This document shows, in pieces, positions 23,018 through 23,046 of a DNA stretch of 23,046 bases. This DNA is from an uncultured Collinsella sp. GTDB taxonomy: Bacteria > Actinomycetota > Coriobacteriia > Coriobacteriales > Coriobacteriaceae. The stretch is taken from contig URWW01000028.1 in NCBI GenBank assembly GCA_900551665.1, positions 1 to 23,046 on the forward strand, read 5' to 3'. The stretch's first letter is position 1; each line of letters begins with the position of its first letter. A program made the translations under genes and the position numbers. The notes under the pieces were generated by a model. The model worked only from the letters and a program-made list of their open reading frames with translations. It was not told the DNA's origin and did no database searches.

Positions 23018-23046
23018 ATACAAGAGAAGCCCGATGGCAACCGAGG

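Overview
This is a GC-rich bacterial chromosomal segment of about 23 kb, with almost every gene on the minus strand. The high GC, the long antisense shadow frames, LysRS carrying an extra C-terminal tRNA-binding domain, and a Veg protein next to ispE together suggest a gut actinobacterium of the Coriobacteriia, perhaps Collinsella. This placement is inferred from gene content and was not searched.

Reading along the minus strand within each region: (a) 1-5.9 kb: clpC, disA, ispD and ispF keep the order of the Bacillus clpC-radA-disA-yacL-ispD-ispF block, but radA, ctsR, mcsA/mcsB and yacL are missing. (b) 6-9.3 kb: a dimethylarginine dimethylaminohydrolase (DDAH)-like amidinohydrolase and an APC-family amino-acid permease form an operon. 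A FadR-type GntR regulator is divergent from it, with operator-like palindromes between, making a compact candidate module for uptake and breakdown of (methyl)arginine. (c) 9.4-14.3 kb: pepD dipeptidase, a fused lysS, greA and tatA. (d) 14.6-16.1 kb: tRNA-Pro(CGG), ispE and veg. (e) 16.2-20.2 kb: HAD phosphatase, murI, rph, rdgB and dtd, a conserved run of housekeeping genes. (f) 20.2-21.5 kb: a DUF1835-like protein, a small secreted or membrane peptide and tRNA-Val(TAC). (g) 21.5-23 kb: an accessory plus-strand gene encoding an AbiEi-like winged-helix region joined to a PD-(D/E)XK (DUF559/Vsr-like) nuclease domain.

The most unusual non-coding content is dispersed palindromes. Family B has three 58-bp elements, each built as 20-bp arm, 18-bp loop, 20-bp arm. 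Two of them bracket the accessory nuclease locus, and one begins at the base after its stop codon. Family A elements (core TTGGGGAC(A/G)GGTGC and relatives) lie in intergenic DNA, and two run directly into the stop codons of pepD and murI with the shared junction TTGAGAC(A/G)TTA. These resemble REP/BIME-type repeats, but no REP-associated transposase gene is seen in the window. No CRISPR array, insertion-sequence transposase, rRNA or replication origin was recognised.
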